Positions 16,700 to 27,108 are shown, counted from the stretch's first letter. The stretch is DNA of 64,000 nt from Roseimarinus sediminis (GCF_050433125.1 NZ_JBNPXV010000009.1:62001-126000), one strand, 5' to 3'. Notes: a model not told the origin generated them from the letters alone. Made by a program: numbers and translations.

Positions 16700-18337
16700 T
16701 CAACGGTTTATTGCAGCAACCTTTTCGGCTTCCCAGTTATTCTGAAGCAGTTCCACTGACTTTTCTACCACTTTGTCAATTTGAAAGATAATAGGATAAA
16801 AGGCGTCATCTCCAAAAATGTTGCGACACACATAGGCGTGTAACTGGGTTTGCAGCAGCAACTTCGACTCCTCGAGTTCCTCGCTTGTGTATTTGATTCC
16901 CCTGGCTTTGATGTGCTTTAAAAGATCGCTGAACAAATCTGTTTTATGTAAGTATGTGTCAAGTGAGCTGTAATCGTTTTGTTCAAGCAGTTCGCTGCGG
17001 TGTTGGTCGGCATATTCGAATGCAAAATGATATACCAGGTTTTGTGATGCTACTGCCGAGAAGAAACGGTTGATTCCTGTAGTATCGACTGCCACATGAA
17101 AGTCGGGAGTAATTCCACCTCCTCCAAAAACTGTTCGTCCGCCAATGGTTTGGTACTTTAGTGAATCGGAACGGGAAATTGTATCGGCCTGGTTGTGCTG
17201 GCTTTGAATAAGGCGCTCATGATAGTCGTCGTAGTATGCCTCCACACCGTTTTCGTATGAGTTTTGAATACATCGTCCACTGGGGGTATAAAAGCGGGCC
17301 ACAGTCAGACGCAGTGCCGATCCGTCGAAAAAGGGAATTTGTTCCTGAACAAGCCCTTTGCCAAATGAACGGCGTCCGATAATAATTCCCCGGTCGTTGT
17401 CCTGTATGGCTCCGGCAAAAATTTCGCTGGCCGAGGCCGAAAATTCATCAATTAAGACGGCCACATCCTTGTCGGTCCACAGCCCTTTGGCACTTGAATA
17501 GAAGTCGTTCCGGTTTCTCGATTTGCCTTCAGTATAGACTATGAGCCGCCCCTGAGGCAGGAATTCATCAACCATTTGGATTACGCCCTGTAATGAGCCT
17601 CCGGAGTTGCCCCGCAAATCAACGATTAGTTTTTGAGCTCCCAACTGAGACAACTCGATGATGGCGCGAACAAATTCTTCATAGGTCGATTCGGCAAAAC
17701 GGTTTACTTTAATCAGGCCAATGTTGTCGGTAATTTTATAAGCTACGTCAACACTAAATAGCGGGATTTCACCTCTTGTAATGGTGAAGTCAAGCAAGTC
17801 GGGGTAGCCCGGCCGGTGAACCATCACATTTACCAGGGTTCCTTTTTTCCCTTTTAGTAAGGTTACAATGGTATCCTGACTGGTTTTAGTGCCTGCTATG
17901 TTTCGGCCGTCCACCTCTACAATGCGGTCACCAGCGAGAATCCCAATTTCCTTCGAAGGTCCGCCCGATAAAACGTCGGTGATAAGCACCGTGTCTTTTT
18001 GCATTACAAACTGAACACCGATGCCTGAGAAATTTCCACGCATTTCTTCGCTTACGGCCTTCATTTGGCTCGCCGGAATGTAGGTGCTGTGGGGATCAAG
18101 TTCATCAAGAATCTCGGGAATTACTTTTTCTGCTATTTCTGTCTGGTCTATGCTATCGACATAATCTCGTTGAATCAGTTTTAACAACAGGGAAATTTTA
18201 TCGGGCTGAAAGAAGCTGGTTGAGGTGCCATGTGGTTTGACCGATGTTCGTTGCTCAATCTTAATTCCAAGAAGTACGCCTCCGGCGACAGCAATCGAGA
18301 GCAAAAGGGGCAGTAATATTTTGAAGTATCTTTGCAT
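16700..18337 (-). CDS. S41 C-terminal processing peptidase (CtpA/Prc-like)
   Basis: 545 aa periplasmic protease with an N-terminal signal/anchor (ILLPLLLSIAVAGGVLLGIK). A PDZ domain follows (GIGVQFVMQKDTVLITDVLS..AGDRIVEVDGR), then the catalytic core. S302 in FSASASEIF and K327 in RRSFGKGLVQ are 25 residues apart, the family's Ser-Lys dyad spacing. GNSGGSLQGV is the strand next to the active site. It cleaves the C-termini of exported or membrane proteins; the substrate is unknown. An extension of about 130 residues follows the core. Confidence 0.93.
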   Translation of the reverse strand: MQRYFKILLPLLLSIAVAGGVLLGIKIEQRTSVKPHGTSTSFFQPDKISLLLKLIQRDYVDSIDQTEIAEKVIPEILDELDPHSTYIPASQMKAVSEEMRGNFSGIGVQFVMQKDTVLITDVLSGGPSKEIGILAGDRIVEVDGRNIAGTKTSQDTIVTLLKGKKGTLVNVMVHRPGYPDLLDFTITRGEIPLFSVDVAYKITDNIGLIKVNRFAESTYEEFVRAIIELSQLGAQKLIVDLRGNSGGSLQGVIQMVDEFLPQGRLIVYTEGKSRNRNDFYSSAKGLWTDKDVAVLIDEFSASASEIFAGAIQDNDRGIIIGRRSFGKGLVQEQIPFFDGSALRLTVARFYTPSGRCIQNSYENGVEAYYDDYHERLIQSQHNQADTISRSDSLKYQTIGGRTVFGGGGITPDFHVAVDTTGINRFFSAVASQNLVYHFAFEYADQHRSELLEQNDYSSLDTYLHKTDLFSDLLKHIKARGIKYTSEELEESKLLLQTQLHAYVCRNIFGDDAFYPIIFQIDKVVEKSVELLQNNWEAEKVAAINR

Positions 18338-18370
18338 GTATACATTTTAAGAAGAAGTTGATCTCAAAAC

Positions 18371-18406
18371 TAAAAAAAAAAGTCCGGAAGCTGTGATCCG
18401 GACTTT
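18371..18406 (-). terminator. Strong terminator of the response-regulator gene
   Basis: On the minus strand a perfect 10-bp stem, AAAGTCCGGA / TCCGGACTTT (18379-18406), is followed by a run of T (plus-strand A run 18372-18380). Confidence 0.9.
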
Positions 18407-18423
18407 CATATTTTAAAGCTTGT

Positions 18424-18801
18424 TTAGTTTTCTAAATATTTATTAACGGTGTCGAGCAAATCTTTTGAACGGATAGGTTTGGCCAAATAGTCATCACAAC
18501 CGGCTTCAATTGCTTTGGCTCTGTCATCCGACATGGCAAAGGCTGTCTGAGCAATGATTTTTAAATCGGGATAGATCTTTTTAATTTCACGGGTTGCATC
18601 ATAGCCATTCATTTCGGGCATTTGCAGATCCATGAGGATCAGGCTGATTTCCGGGTGTTCTTTGGCAAAGTTGACAGCCTCGAGACCGTTTTTAACCCAT
18701 TCGATGCTTACATTCAGTTTTGTGAGTACTGCATTAAGGTAGAGGTAATTCGATTCTACGTCTTCCACAATTAAGATCAAAGGTTTGTCGTTTGCACTCA
18801 T
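18424..18801 (-). CDS. Single-domain response regulator (CheY-like)
   Basis: 125 aa, receiver domain only. The acidic pocket is E13-D14, the phospho-acceptor is D58 (LILMDLQMPEMNGYD), the switch residue is in AQTAFA, and the conserved lysine is in YLAKPI. There is no output domain, so it probably relays phosphate or binds a target protein. It follows the sensor kinase at 18880 by 78 bases and ends in a strong terminator, so the pair probably forms one unit resembling a split hybrid kinase. Confidence 0.93.
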   Translation of the reverse strand: MSANDKPLILIVEDVESNYLYLNAVLTKLNVSIEWVKNGLEAVNFAKEHPEISLILMDLQMPEMNGYDATREIKKIYPDLKIIAQTAFAMSDDRAKAIEAGCDDYLAKPIRSKDLLDTVNKYLEN

Positions 18802-18879
18802 TATCGCCGTTTTAAATTATGGTTCAAAAGTAATCAATCCATTACTTAAATTCAACTTTAAGTAATTTTTGTGCCTAAG

Positions 18880-20541
18880 TTACTCATCAAGCTTTAATTC
18901 AACAGTAAAGGTGGATCCTTTACCGGGGGTTGAATCAACCCTTATTTTACCATTCATAAGCTTGATCAGTCCTTTCGATATGGTTAATCCAATACCGGTT
19001 CCTCCGTAGAGCTTGTTTTTATCACTGTTCACCTTGGCAAAACGCTCAAAAATGGTACGGTGCTTGTTTTTTGGGATGCCTGTTCCGGTATCACGTACAA
19101 ATATATTAATCTTTTTGTTATCAAGCTCAAAACCGAGTTCAATCTGCCCCTCGTCGGTAAATTTTACAGCGTTCGAAATGAGGTGTGTCAGTACCTGATT
19201 TAGGCGGTGACGATCCGATTTAATTCTGACCTCGAGCTGTTCGGGCAGGGTTTTTATGAGTTTGATTTTTGAACTTTTTTCTTCGGTGGCAATGAGTTTA
19301 CTGGCATGATCACAAAGCGATTCAAAAAGAGGCCTGAAGTTGAATTCGCTGATGCTTACAACCATTTGGTCGGTTTCGAGCTTCGAAAAATCAACAATTG
19401 AATCGATAAGTGTCATTAGTGAATTGCCGTTGCTTTGAATGACATCGATGAATGAATTTCTGTCTTCTGTACTTAAGTCATCTTCTCTCAGCATATTGGT
19501 AAAACCAATAATGGCATTCATGGGCGTTCTAATTTCGTGGCTCATATTGGCCAGGAAGAGTGATTTCAGGTTGTCGGCCTCCACGGCCTTGTCCTTGGCT
19601 TTGATGATCTCGTCGCGTGCCTTGGCCACCATGGTAATGTCTTCTACTATTCCTTCAATCGAGGTTTCCTTAAAACCTTCGCTAAGCAGGGCAAGAGTCA
19701 GGTTGGCAATGAAGGACTCTCCGTTACTGCGTTTTAGCATTATCTCGGTATTAACCTCCTTGGTTTCCATCAAGGTGTCGATAATGAGTTCTCCAAGATC
19801 GGGTTCAACCAGAAGGTCAAATTTGGTAACCGTTGTAATGTCATAATCTTCGTCGTAACCAAACATTTTCCGAAAACGATGATTGCATTCAACAACCCTC
19901 ATTTGTTTGTCAAGTCTGAATATGGCAAGCGGGGCATTGTCGAAAAGTGCTTTGAACTTTGCCTGATGCGCCAGCATGGCATCTTCAGTTATTTTAAAAT
20001 CGGTAATGTCGCGTGTGATTCCAACCGTTCCGATGCAATTTCCCCTGGGCCCTGTAAGCGGAATTTTAGTGTCGGATAAATAGCGGGTGACATGGTCTTT
20101 TGTGTGGACATGTATCTGATTGACTACAGGGATTCCGGTTTTGATAATCTGTTGTTCAACATCGTAAGCATCCTGCGCATGATCGAAAAAATCGAAATCA
20201 GACTTGCCAATTGCATCCTCCGGATTTTCAAAGCCAAGAAGCTTCGCCTGGGCCTTGTTTACCCGCGTAAATTTGCTGTCGAGATCTTTGAAATAAATGG
20301 TGTCAGGAATGTTGTCAATCAGCGACGACATCATGTTCTTCTCGTAAAGTAAATGGCGTTGTCTTTTTCCCCTGAAAAAGAAAGTGGCTGCAATAAACAA
20401 AGCAATTACAAGCAGAAAAAAGGCAATGAGTGTTGTTAAATCGACAGAAACCATATTGTTACTGTGGTTGATTTCAATCAAAGCCAGTGTATGTTGTTTG
20501 AATCTGTAACGTCCCAGATCAAGAATATGAACCTGTTGCAT
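18880..20541 (-). CDS. PAS-PAS sensor histidine kinase
   Basis: 553 aa from MQQVHILDLGRY; an in-frame ATG at 20595 adds 18 residues. The start at 20541 is preferred because a TTTACTTTG box, resembling a -7 element, lies just before it. One membrane helix (TTLIAFFLLVIALFIAATFFF) is followed by a PAS domain (DNIPDTIYFKDLDSKF), a second PAS (FDNAPLAIFRLDKQMRV), a short coiled coil, HisKA with H335 (FLANMSHEIRTPMNAIIGF), and the HATPase boxes ISNAVKF, DTGTGIP, GGTGIGLTISKGL. It probably phosphorylates the receiver encoded just downstream. The signal is unknown. Confidence 0.93.
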   Translation of the reverse strand: MQQVHILDLGRYRFKQHTLALIEINHSNNMVSVDLTTLIAFFLLVIALFIAATFFFRGKRQRHLLYEKNMMSSLIDNIPDTIYFKDLDSKFTRVNKAQAKLLGFENPEDAIGKSDFDFFDHAQDAYDVEQQIIKTGIPVVNQIHVHTKDHVTRYLSDTKIPLTGPRGNCIGTVGITRDITDFKITEDAMLAHQAKFKALFDNAPLAIFRLDKQMRVVECNHRFRKMFGYDEDYDITTVTKFDLLVEPDLGELIIDTLMETKEVNTEIMLKRSNGESFIANLTLALLSEGFKETSIEGIVEDITMVAKARDEIIKAKDKAVEADNLKSLFLANMSHEIRTPMNAIIGFTNMLREDDLSTEDRNSFIDVIQSNGNSLMTLIDSIVDFSKLETDQMVVSISEFNFRPLFESLCDHASKLIATEEKSSKIKLIKTLPEQLEVRIKSDRHRLNQVLTHLISNAVKFTDEGQIELGFELDNKKINIFVRDTGTGIPKNKHRTIFERFAKVNSDKNKLYGGTGIGLTISKGLIKLMNGKIRVDSTPGKGSTFTVELKLDE

Positions 20542-20807
20542 TGTTTTTTCAAAGTAAAAAAAAACATTGATCAGGCTGGTTAAAAAAATCCCCATGCGCT
20601 TATCCCCCTTATTAAATAAAATATTGGATGAAAATAAATATTTTTACTAAAAACAAACTGATTTCTGGCCACATATTTTATTTTAAATCGATTAATGAAG
20701 ATATTCTGATAGAATAATAGTTCTTTAAGGGTTTGGAATAGCATGAATGGTGTTATTGAAAAAAAATCTTATTGTTATTTGTAAAACAATTGAATTAACT
20801 GAAAAGC

Positions 20808-22133
20808 ATGAAATCTGAAATTTACCTGGGAATAATTACATTGTTACTTTTGATTGCCATCTACTTTTATCGTGTTTCTGTTCTTAAACAACGACTGATG
20901 AAGCGCATCGATGAAGAACGCAGTAGGGTTTCCCTTGCTAAGAATGAATGTTTGATTTTGAAAGAGCGCAACGATCAGCTAAATCAACAGTTGAAGCGGG
21001 CCGACGAAACTTCCGGAAAATTTGAAAATGAGCGGAACGAACTGTTGAAGCAAAATAGTGCCATGGTGGCTACAAACAACATGTTACAGCGTAAATTGAA
21101 TGAGCAACTGGGTGAATTCGAACAACTCCAAAAGCAGGCAGCGCTTAGTTTTGAGAATCTCGCCAATTCAATTTTAAAGAAAAACAGCAGGGAGTTTTCA
21201 GAGGTCAATCAACAGCGGATGTCCGAATTGATTGGACCATTAAAGGAGAAAATTGAAGGTTTTGGGAAAAAAGTGGAAGAAAGTTATGAGAAAGGCCTGC
21301 GTGATCAGACTGATTTAAGGGCAGAACTAAAGAAGTTGTATGAACTAAATCACCGTATTAGCACCGAAGCTTCCAATTTAACAAGGGCCTTAAAGGGTGA
21401 TGTAAAGCAGCAGGGAAACTGGGGAGAAGTGGTACTTGAGCGGATTTTGGAGCGGTCGGGGCTCACCGAAGGTCAGGAATACGAACGCGAAAAAGTGATG
21501 CTGAATGGCGAAGGGAAAACCATCAGGCCCGATGTGATCGTGAATCTGCCTGATAAAAAGCACCTGATCATCGATTCAAAAGTGTCGCTGGTGGCTTATG
21601 AGCGCTGGGCCAATTGCGATGATGCAGAGCAGAAGGCGTTGGAAGTAAAGGCCCACCTGGCTTCGTTGAGGCAACATATAAAAGGTTTGAGTGATAAACA
21701 CTACAGTAGTTCTCCTCAGTTAAACAGCCCCGACTTTGTATTGTTGTTTTTACCAGTGGAAGCTTCTTTTAGTATGGCGCTGGAATATGATCAGCAACTT
21801 TTTGCCTATGCCTGGGACAATCGGGTTGTTCTGGTCAGCCCTTCGACATTGCTGGCCACACTTCGCACCATTGCATCCATATGGCAACAGGAGAACCAAA
21901 CCCGGAATGCCCTCGAGATTGCCCGCCAAAGTGGTGCGCTTTACGATAAATTTGTTGGTTTTATCAACGATCTCGATAAGCTGGGATCGCAAATTGACTC
22001 ACTTCAGAAAACCTATGATCAGTCAACGAAGAAGCTCTATACAGGAAGTGGAAACCTGGTTAGACGAATTGAAAAAATCAGGGAGCTGGGAGCATCTGCT
22101 TCCAAAGATATTCCCGAAAAATTCAGGGAATAA
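20808..22133 (+). CDS. rmuC: DNA recombination protein RmuC family
   Basis: 441 aa. A short N-terminal membrane helix (LGIITLLLLIAIYFYRVSVL) anchors a long coiled coil (about 30-140), followed by the RmuC nuclease-like domain: KQQGNWGEVVLERILERSGL, HLIIDSKVSLVAYERW, DFVLLFLPVEASFSMALE. The PD-(D/E)xK-like core residues D and K in LIIDSKVSL are present. RmuC limits recombination at inverted repeats; the biochemical activity is not well defined. It converges on the porE-like gene with 2 bases between the stops. Confidence 0.93.
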   Translation: MKSEIYLGIITLLLLIAIYFYRVSVLKQRLMKRIDEERSRVSLAKNECLILKERNDQLNQQLKRADETSGKFENERNELLKQNSAMVATNNMLQRKLNEQLGEFEQLQKQAALSFENLANSILKKNSREFSEVNQQRMSELIGPLKEKIEGFGKKVEESYEKGLRDQTDLRAELKKLYELNHRISTEASNLTRALKGDVKQQGNWGEVVLERILERSGLTEGQEYEREKVMLNGEGKTIRPDVIVNLPDKKHLIIDSKVSLVAYERWANCDDAEQKALEVKAHLASLRQHIKGLSDKHYSSSPQLNSPDFVLLFLPVEASFSMALEYDQQLFAYAWDNRVVLVSPSTLLATLRTIASIWQQENQTRNALEIARQSGALYDKFVGFINDLDKLGSQIDSLQKTYDQSTKKLYTGSGNLVRRIEKIRELGASASKDIPEKFRE

Positions 22134-22135
22134 AC

Positions 22136-24130
22136 TTAGTGCGCACTGTAATCTTCTCTGAAATCGTTGCTCAATACCCTGAATTCTGTTCTGCGGTTGA
22201 TGGCTTTTGCGATTTCCTGTTCTTCTTCAGTGGTAAGTGCCATTATGAACGACTCGGTGAGTTCGTCTCCGCGGCTTAAAAATTCATATTGTCGGGCAAG
22301 TTTACGGTTCACGGTTTTGGGCCATGTTTCACCATATCCCTTTGCAAGCAGCCGTTTGGGATTTATTCCCTGTTCTATCAGATAGTTTACAACTCCTTGA
22401 GCGCGCTGTTGCGACAGATTGGAATTAAACTGCACAGATCCCACAAAGTCGGTATGCGACATGATTTCGATTACGATAGTAGGATTAATGGTCAGGATGG
22501 TAATTAAGCTATCGAGCGCTTTTTTTGCCTCTGGTAACAAGTCAGCTTTTCCAAATTCGTAATTGATATTATCGACCTTAACCGGGGCATCGGTTGGGGT
22601 TAGCTTCAGTTCAATTTCAAAGACTTTACTGTCGGGAAGTCCGGTGGTGGAGATAATTTGTTTTGCATTCAGAAATCCGTCTTTAAAGGCTGCAAAAATA
22701 TAGTCGGTTTCAGGAGCCATCCGGTATTGAAACTTACCATCCTGCGATCGAACCTTCAGCATGGTTCCATCGGTGCCAATCACCCTGATGTAGGCATCGT
22801 TGATCCGTGATTCTGTTTCTGAATCAACAATAAGGCCTTCGGTGCGAAATATTTTAGGAGGGAGTATAAAGGAGTATAGATCATCGCCGGTTGAACCCTT
22901 CCGGTTGGAGGTAAACATGCCCTGATCGCGTCCGGGAATAAAAGTGATACTGAAATCGTCTCCGGCCGAATTGATCGGAACTTTCATGTTCTCAACTTCC
23001 CATGTTTTTGTGCTTTCGTTGTAAGTGGCTTTAAATAGGTCAAGGCCTCCCATGCCGATATGATAATCAGATGAAAAATACAATTCATCGTTATCGCGAA
23101 TAAAGGGGAAGAGTTCGTCACCGGGAGTATTTATTTCCGAGCCCATGTTTTCAGGCGGGCCCCAGGTGTTAGCTAGTTTTTCGACTTTCCATATGTCTTT
23201 ACCTCCCTGGCCACCTTCCATGTCGGAAACGAAGTAAAGTGTCATTCCATCATGCGAGATGGCCGGATGAGCAGCAACCAAACTGTCGGGGAGTAAGTCG
23301 ATATTAACAGCATCGGACCAGGTATCCTTGCTCCTCAGGGCTGTATAGATGGCAGCTCCGTTCGATCCTTTCTTGTCGAATTCACAACGGGTAAAATACA
23401 TGGTGTTACCATCGCTGCTAAACGAAGCGGCTCCTTCTTCAAACGGAGTATTTATGAGCAACTCTTCATCTACTGGTACCGGCTTTTCCCATCGTTGTCT
23501 CTGGATGTCGAAGTTTGAACGAAACAAATCAGCTGCATTTTGACCGGTTATTTCGCTTTTCCCTTTGCCGGCTGCACCGTCGCGGGTCGAGGTAAAAATG
23601 ATCACATTGTCGAGGCCTCCAATAAACCAGGGCGAAAAATCGGCATAGCGGGAACTGAGCAGCTTTTCGCGATTGACCTCAAAGCGGGTGGGGTTTTCTT
23701 CCCATACGGGGATTAGCTTACAGGCTTCAATCCCGTTTAAAGCTTCCTGGTTATTTGGAAATGAATCGAGAAATTGTTGATAGGAAGCAAGTGCGTCATC
23801 AAATTTTCCATTGTATCGCAGAGCGTGGGCATATTTTAGTACCAGTGAACTGTCGGGATAGTTTTTGCGAAGCAGGTTTCTGATTCTTAATTCAGCCCGC
23901 TGATAATCGTCGAGATACCAGTAGGCGTTTGCCAGGTAGTAATCGTATTCTGTTCGTTTGTCGGGGAGCTTCTCCTTACGGTAGGCCTTGATCAGTTTGT
24001 CGATGGCCGCATTGTATTCTCCAATTTCATACGATTTTAATGCAGAGTTGGCCGTACGGGATGACGAACAGGCCGAAAGGAGAAGAATCAAGGCAATCAG
24101 GTAGATAAAGGTGTATTTATGTTGCTGCAT
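22136..24130 (-). CDS. porE: PorE-like OmpA-family lipoprotein (T9SS component)
   Basis: 664 aa. Lipoprotein signal with C21 (LLLSACSSS). The order of domains is TPR repeats (about 30-140), a beta-propeller of PD40/WD40 repeats (160-425: FSSDGNTMYFTRCEFDKKG, ISHDGMTLYFVSDMEGGQGG, IRDNDELYFSSD), a carboxypeptidase regulatory-like domain (TEGLIVDSETESRINDAYI), and an OmpA C-terminal peptidoglycan-binding domain (about 525-650: INYEFGKADLLPEA, NLSQQRAQGVVNYLIEQGI). This TPR-propeller-CRD-OmpA order is that of Porphyromonas PorE, which links the T9SS complex to peptidoglycan. Other Bacteroidota OmpA proteins share parts of this layout, so orthology is likely but unproven. Confidence 0.8.
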   Translation of the reverse strand: MQQHKYTFIYLIALILLLSACSSSRTANSALKSYEIGEYNAAIDKLIKAYRKEKLPDKRTEYDYYLANAYWYLDDYQRAELRIRNLLRKNYPDSSLVLKYAHALRYNGKFDDALASYQQFLDSFPNNQEALNGIEACKLIPVWEENPTRFEVNREKLLSSRYADFSPWFIGGLDNVIIFTSTRDGAAGKGKSEITGQNAADLFRSNFDIQRQRWEKPVPVDEELLINTPFEEGAASFSSDGNTMYFTRCEFDKKGSNGAAIYTALRSKDTWSDAVNIDLLPDSLVAAHPAISHDGMTLYFVSDMEGGQGGKDIWKVEKLANTWGPPENMGSEINTPGDELFPFIRDNDELYFSSDYHIGMGGLDLFKATYNESTKTWEVENMKVPINSAGDDFSITFIPGRDQGMFTSNRKGSTGDDLYSFILPPKIFRTEGLIVDSETESRINDAYIRVIGTDGTMLKVRSQDGKFQYRMAPETDYIFAAFKDGFLNAKQIISTTGLPDSKVFEIELKLTPTDAPVKVDNINYEFGKADLLPEAKKALDSLITILTINPTIVIEIMSHTDFVGSVQFNSNLSQQRAQGVVNYLIEQGINPKRLLAKGYGETWPKTVNRKLARQYEFLSRGDELTESFIMALTTEEEQEIAKAINRRTEFRVLSNDFREDYSAH

Positions 24131-24261
24131 TGTTATTTTACTAAAATGGCTTTAAAAATAAAGAATTTCAACGACATGCCGAAGGTTGAGATTAACTCTT
24201 ATGCATAACGGAGAAAATGCGAATTGAGTATGTGGTTGGTAACAGATGGAAAGCAACAGGA

Positions 24262-24300
24262 TAAAAAAAAGAACTGCTCCTGTTGAGGGCAGTTCTTTTT
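24262..24300 (-). terminator. Terminator of glnN
   Basis: AAAAAGAACTGC (24265-24276) pairs with GCAGTTCTTTTT (24289-24300) around a 12-base loop. T-runs flank it on both strands, so it works in either direction; the gene it serves is glnN to the right. Confidence 0.85.
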
Positions 24301-24318
24301 ATGGTAGTGTTCAAATGA

Positions 24319-26508
24319 TTAGCTGTTAAAGAGCAATTCGCGGTATTTGGGTAGTGGCCACATTTCGTCATCAACAATCAGTTCAAGCTTATCAATGTGA
24401 TAGCGAATTTCTTCAAGGTATGGGCGTACGGTTTTGTCGTAAGCATAGGCTTTCTCTTTTCCATCCTCAATTTTATTGGCTACTTTACGGGCCTCAATCA
24501 TTGTATTGACCTTATTTTTAATTTGAGTAATGTGATCTGAAATTTCCTTGATCAATTCAATCCGGTTACCGGCCAGTTTCTCAAATTCTCCGTCACCAAA
24601 TACCTCTTTTAGCCCTTTGACGTTTTCAACCAATTGTGTTTGATAGCGAACTGCGGTAGGTACAATGTGGTTGATAGCCAGATCTCCCAATACCCGGGCT
24701 TCAATCTGGATTTTCATGGTGAATTTTTCATATTCGACTTCAACACGGCCTTCCAGCTCTTTTTCAGAGAAAACACCCGTTTTGTCGAAGAGCTTTTTAA
24801 CTTTTTCTGTCAAATAGGCTTCGAGTGCAACAGGTACACTTTTGATATTGGTGAGGCCACGTTTTTCAGCTTCTGTCACCCATTCTTCACTATAGCCATT
24901 GCCATCGAAACGGATGGGCTTACATATTTCAATGTATTTTTTTAATACCTGGAAAATGGCTTCGTCTTTCTTAATTCCTTTATCTATGAGCTCATCAACA
25001 TCTGTCTTAAACTCGATGAGTTGTTCTGCAACAGCGGTATTCAGCGCGATCATTGCCGACGAACAGTTGGCCGAAGAGCCAACAGCCCTGAATTCGAAAC
25101 GGTTACCTGTAAAGGCAAACGGTGAGGTACGGTTTCTGTCGGTGTTGTCGAGCAGAATTTCTGGTATACGACCGATGTTCAGTTTTAGTGATGTCTTTTC
25201 TTCGGGAGACATTTTCTTGTCACTAACATTTTGTTCGATCAGGTCGAGCATTTTGTTTACCTCGGTACCCAGGAAGGCCGAAACGATTGCCGGTGGAGCT
25301 TCATTGGCACCAAGCCGGTGTGAGTTCGATGCGGTCAGTATGCTTGCACGCAGCAAATCCTGGTGCTTGTATACTGCCATCAATGCATTGACCACAAAGG
25401 TTAGGAACTGAAGATTGCTTTTGGGATTCTTACCAGGAGAGTATAGGTTGACTCCTGTATTGGTCGACAAAGACCAGTTGTTATGTTTTCCTGAACCATT
25501 GATGCCGGCAAAGGGTTTTTCGTGGAAGAGAATTCTGAAACCATGCCTGCGGGCTACTTTTTTCATTAGGTCCATGATCAGCTGGTTGTGATCGTTGGCA
25601 ATGTTTACTTCTTCGAAAATAGGTGCAAGCTCGTATTGGTTGGGAGCAACCTCGTTGTGGCGGGTCTTTACCGGTATTCCCAGTTTATAGGCTTCATTTT
25701 CAAGATCGATCATATAGCTGCCTACTCGTTCGGGAATGGAGCCAAAGTAATGATCGTCGAGCTGCTGGTCTTTCGATGATGAATGGCCCATTAGGGTGCG
25801 GCCCGTCAATACCAGGTCAGGACGGGCATGGTACAGTGCTTCATCAATCAGAAAGTATTCCTGTTCCCATCCAAGATTGGCATTTACTTTCGTTACGTTA
25901 CGATCGAAATACTGACATACAGCTACAGCAGCCTTGTCGACAGCACTCTGTGATTTTAACAGCGGAGCTTTATAATCGAGCGCCTCTCCGGTATACGAAA
26001 TAAATATGGTTGGAATACATAGGGTGGTTCCAATGATAAATGCAGGAGATGAAACATCCCAGGCTGTATAGCCACGGGCTTCAAAAGTCTGACGTATGCC
26101 ACCGCTTGGAAAAGAAGATGCATCGGGTTCCTGCTGAGCAAGCAGTTTGCCTGAAAAGCCTTCAACCACACCACCATTTTCATCCAGGTCGATAAATGCA
26201 TCGTGTTTTTCAGCTGTTCCGTCAGTTAAGGGCTGAAACCAGTGGGTGTAGTGGGTTGCGCCATTGTCCATGGCCCATGCCTTCATTCCTGTAGCTACAC
26301 CATCAGCAATCTTGCGATCGATGGTTGTACCGTTGTCGATGGCGTCAACAACAGCCTTGTATGCGTCTTTCGACAAATATTTCTTCATTTTGGGGCGATC
26401 GAATACAAGCATTCCATAATAATCGGATGTCAGATCAGATTCCCTCTTTACCTGTACAGGTTTTCTTTCTAAAAGCTTTTCAAAAGCTGCTAAACGAAAA
26501 GTTGCCAT
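24319..26508 (-). CDS. glnN: Glutamine synthetase type III
   Basis: 729 aa, the size of GSIII rather than the 450-aa type I. It assimilates ammonia to glutamine as a dodecamer. Segments recognised are HYTHWFQPLTDGTAEKHDAF, the acidic metal site in GWEQEYFLID, the catalytic core NANDHNQ..RHGFRILFHEKPFAGINGSGKHNNWSLS (here shown only in part), and LGANEAPPAIVSAFLG. A helical C-terminal extension (VNTMIEARKVANKIEDGKEK) is typical. It lies alone with a 600-base upstream region, so regulation by nitrogen supply is plausible but no site is identified. Confidence 0.96.
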   Translation of the reverse strand: MATFRLAAFEKLLERKPVQVKRESDLTSDYYGMLVFDRPKMKKYLSKDAYKAVVDAIDNGTTIDRKIADGVATGMKAWAMDNGATHYTHWFQPLTDGTAEKHDAFIDLDENGGVVEGFSGKLLAQQEPDASSFPSGGIRQTFEARGYTAWDVSSPAFIIGTTLCIPTIFISYTGEALDYKAPLLKSQSAVDKAAVAVCQYFDRNVTKVNANLGWEQEYFLIDEALYHARPDLVLTGRTLMGHSSSKDQQLDDHYFGSIPERVGSYMIDLENEAYKLGIPVKTRHNEVAPNQYELAPIFEEVNIANDHNQLIMDLMKKVARRHGFRILFHEKPFAGINGSGKHNNWSLSTNTGVNLYSPGKNPKSNLQFLTFVVNALMAVYKHQDLLRASILTASNSHRLGANEAPPAIVSAFLGTEVNKMLDLIEQNVSDKKMSPEEKTSLKLNIGRIPEILLDNTDRNRTSPFAFTGNRFEFRAVGSSANCSSAMIALNTAVAEQLIEFKTDVDELIDKGIKKDEAIFQVLKKYIEICKPIRFDGNGYSEEWVTEAEKRGLTNIKSVPVALEAYLTEKVKKLFDKTGVFSEKELEGRVEVEYEKFTMKIQIEARVLGDLAINHIVPTAVRYQTQLVENVKGLKEVFGDGEFEKLAGNRIELIKEISDHITQIKNKVNTMIEARKVANKIEDGKEKAYAYDKTVRPYLEEIRYHIDKLELIVDDEMWPLPKYRELLFNS

Positions 26509-27055
26509 AGCTAATTGTTTTAATTATCGTTTTATCATTACCATTTCTGAAGATCGGTATGATGATCTGGCATTTTGTCAAAACGTAAAATTTTTAATTA
26601 TTGAGAAAATACCCATTAAAAATGATCATCTGACACAAAAAAATGAAATTTTGTTGAATTATTTGCAGAATTGGTGAATAAAAAACAGAAAAATTAACAT
26701 TGAGTCCATTTGAGTGAGGCTAATGATGATAAAAAGGTGTAAAAACACAAACAGACTTGGTTTAAAATGGGGGTCGATGAATAGTAAATATAATTAAGAG
26801 GCGCGCCAGGGGTAAATTCTTCAGGATATTCTTCGCTGTCTTACTTTTTCTTTAAATTGCTTGCTGGTGTGATATAAGGTGCAGTAAAACAGTGATTAAG
26901 GTGAGTTTTGTATTCCTTTATAAATAGGTTGGAATATAAAATAGAAATTTTCAAAATCGAAAAAATAGTTAGTTCAGGTCGTGTTTATGCGGGGGGCTAA
27001 TTAATAAAACATGTTAGTTTATTGAAAAATAAAAAATGTTAAAGTGTCGTTATTC
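26509..27055. other. Intergenic region upstream of glnN
   Basis: About 550 very AT-rich bases. On the minus strand TACGTTTTG (26579-26587) resembles a -7 element for glnN. I find no ORF with coding character and no RNA gene. A GGCGCGCC octamer near 26800 stands out only because the surroundings are AT-rich. Confidence 0.35.
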
Positions 27056-27085
27056 AATAAAAAAAGCAGACTAAAAAATCTGCTT
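27056..27085 (-). terminator. Terminator of the M20 peptidase gene
   Basis: AAGCAGA (27064-27070) pairs with TCTGCTT (27079-27085). On the minus strand the stem is followed by a T-run (plus-strand A-run ending at 27065). Confidence 0.7.
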
Positions 27086-27108
27086 ATTTTATTTGAGCTG
27101 TCAAAATG

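Noticed and set aside
26801..26808. GGCGCGCC octamer
   Set aside because: A restriction-site-like word in AT-rich DNA; no other sign of vector or cloning sequence.
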